From Heteroruminococcus sp964369885 (GTDB taxonomy: Bacteria > Bacillota > Clostridia > Oscillospirales > Ruminococcaceae), in NCBI GenBank assembly GCA_964369885.1, contig CAYJGQ010000109.1:1-6344 (forward strand): a stretch of 6,344 nucleotides of DNA, read 5' to 3'. Numbering within the stretch: the stretch's first letter is position 1; each line of letters starts with the position of its first letter. The notes below the pieces were generated by a model. It was not told where the DNA came from and ran no database searches. It saw only the letters and a list, made by a program, of their open reading frames with translations. Shown here piece by piece: positions 6,038 through 6,344 of the stretch. The position numbers and the translations under genes are program-made.

Positions 6038-6344
6038 TAGGGCGGTAACAATAGGCACCGCCATTGCAATCATACTGTTTTTTTCCGCCTGTCTGCCAAC
6101 CACCCAACTGCGTGACCGTGCCATAGTGCAGGCCGTGGGGGTGGATATGTCGGGAGAGGACTGCACCGTAACACTGCAGGTATTTCGTCCCACAAGCGGT
6201 GACCAGGTGGGCAGTGGTGGCTACGATATTATAAGCGGGAGTGGCCAAGGTTTGGCCGATGCCCTTCTTGCGGCCGAGGTAGAGGCAGGTAATCGCTGTT
6301 TTACGGTGGCCTTGAGCTGTTGATGCTTGGGGATGGTACACAAA
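6024..6344 (+). CDS. gerAC: GerAC lipoprotein, apparently frameshifted, cut by window end
   Basis: N-terminal part of a Ger(x)C lipoprotein, the third subunit of the germinant receptor, held on the outer face of the spore inner membrane. Seen: a signal peptide (residues 1-22) with lipobox-like FSAC and lipidated Cys23, then the first Ger(x)C strands RDRAIVQAVGVD (30-41) and VTLQVFRPTSG (49-59). AAAGGAGG (6007-6014) lies 9 bases before the ATG. The frame stops at TGA (6321-6323) after 99 codons, where the family is about 350-400 residues long. From about 6296 a different frame reads LFYGGLELLMLGDGTQ, which matches the family's LYFAH..LVVIGEG strand, and stays open to the window end. The simplest reading is one missing base near 6294-6302 (CGCCTG expected, CGCTG seen). 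This is either a real null mutation or a sequence error. The remainder lies beyond the window. Confidence 0.85.

Noticed and set aside
6296..6303. Programmed -1 frameshifting in gerAC
   Set aside because: Only a TTTT run is present; there is no X-XXY-YYZ heptamer in the right phase, and no Ger(x)C precedent known to me. A one-base indel is simpler.
5928..6341. 137-codon minus-strand frame over the gerAB/gerAC junction
   Set aside because: Antisense shadow of gerAB and gerAC with histidine/threonine-rich, non-family sequence.

Overview
The window reads as chromosomal DNA from an endospore-forming member of the Clostridia (Firmicutes). The evidence is a SpoIVB signalling protease, a GerA-type germinant receptor operon, a DUF421/DUF4363 membrane-protein pair of clostridial type, and strong AGGAGG-like ribosome binding sites. 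The genus cannot be named from the sequence; the moderate GC content and frequent ATA codons would suit an uncultured gut or anaerobic lineage (inference).

Layout from left to right. Bases 1-172 hold no gene: a candidate hairpin terminator sits at the left edge, followed by three phased copies of a 9-bp motif. spoIVB lies on the minus strand (173-1399). Diverging from it on the plus strand is a small SLOG/DUF2493-type nucleotide-binding-fold protein (1666-2004), closed by a clear rho-independent terminator (2072-2110). Converging on that terminator is a minus-strand two-gene operon, DUF421 then DUF4363 (3190 down to 2109), with an ATGA stop/start overlap. A 227-bp divergent intergenic region (3191-3417) carries a sigma-G-like promoter and an operator-like palindrome in front of the DUF421 operon. 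The plus-strand germination operon follows: gerAA (3418-4983), gerAB (4952-6037) and gerAC (from 6024, running off the window). Each gene overlaps the next and each has its own ribosome binding site.

How the genes fit together: SpoIVB acts in the forespore late in sporulation and signals across to the mother cell. GerAA, GerAB and GerAC are expected in the spore inner membrane as a nutrient receptor. DUF421 proteins of Bacillus are known in the spore inner membrane as well. A forespore-type promoter in front of DUF421-DUF4363 would make most of the window a forespore/spore-membrane neighbourhood (inference). The two oddest points are an apparent single-base frameshift in gerAC, and a spoIVB that lacks its usual recN neighbour and faces a SLOG gene instead. 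No mobile element, CRISPR array, tRNA or rRNA was seen.
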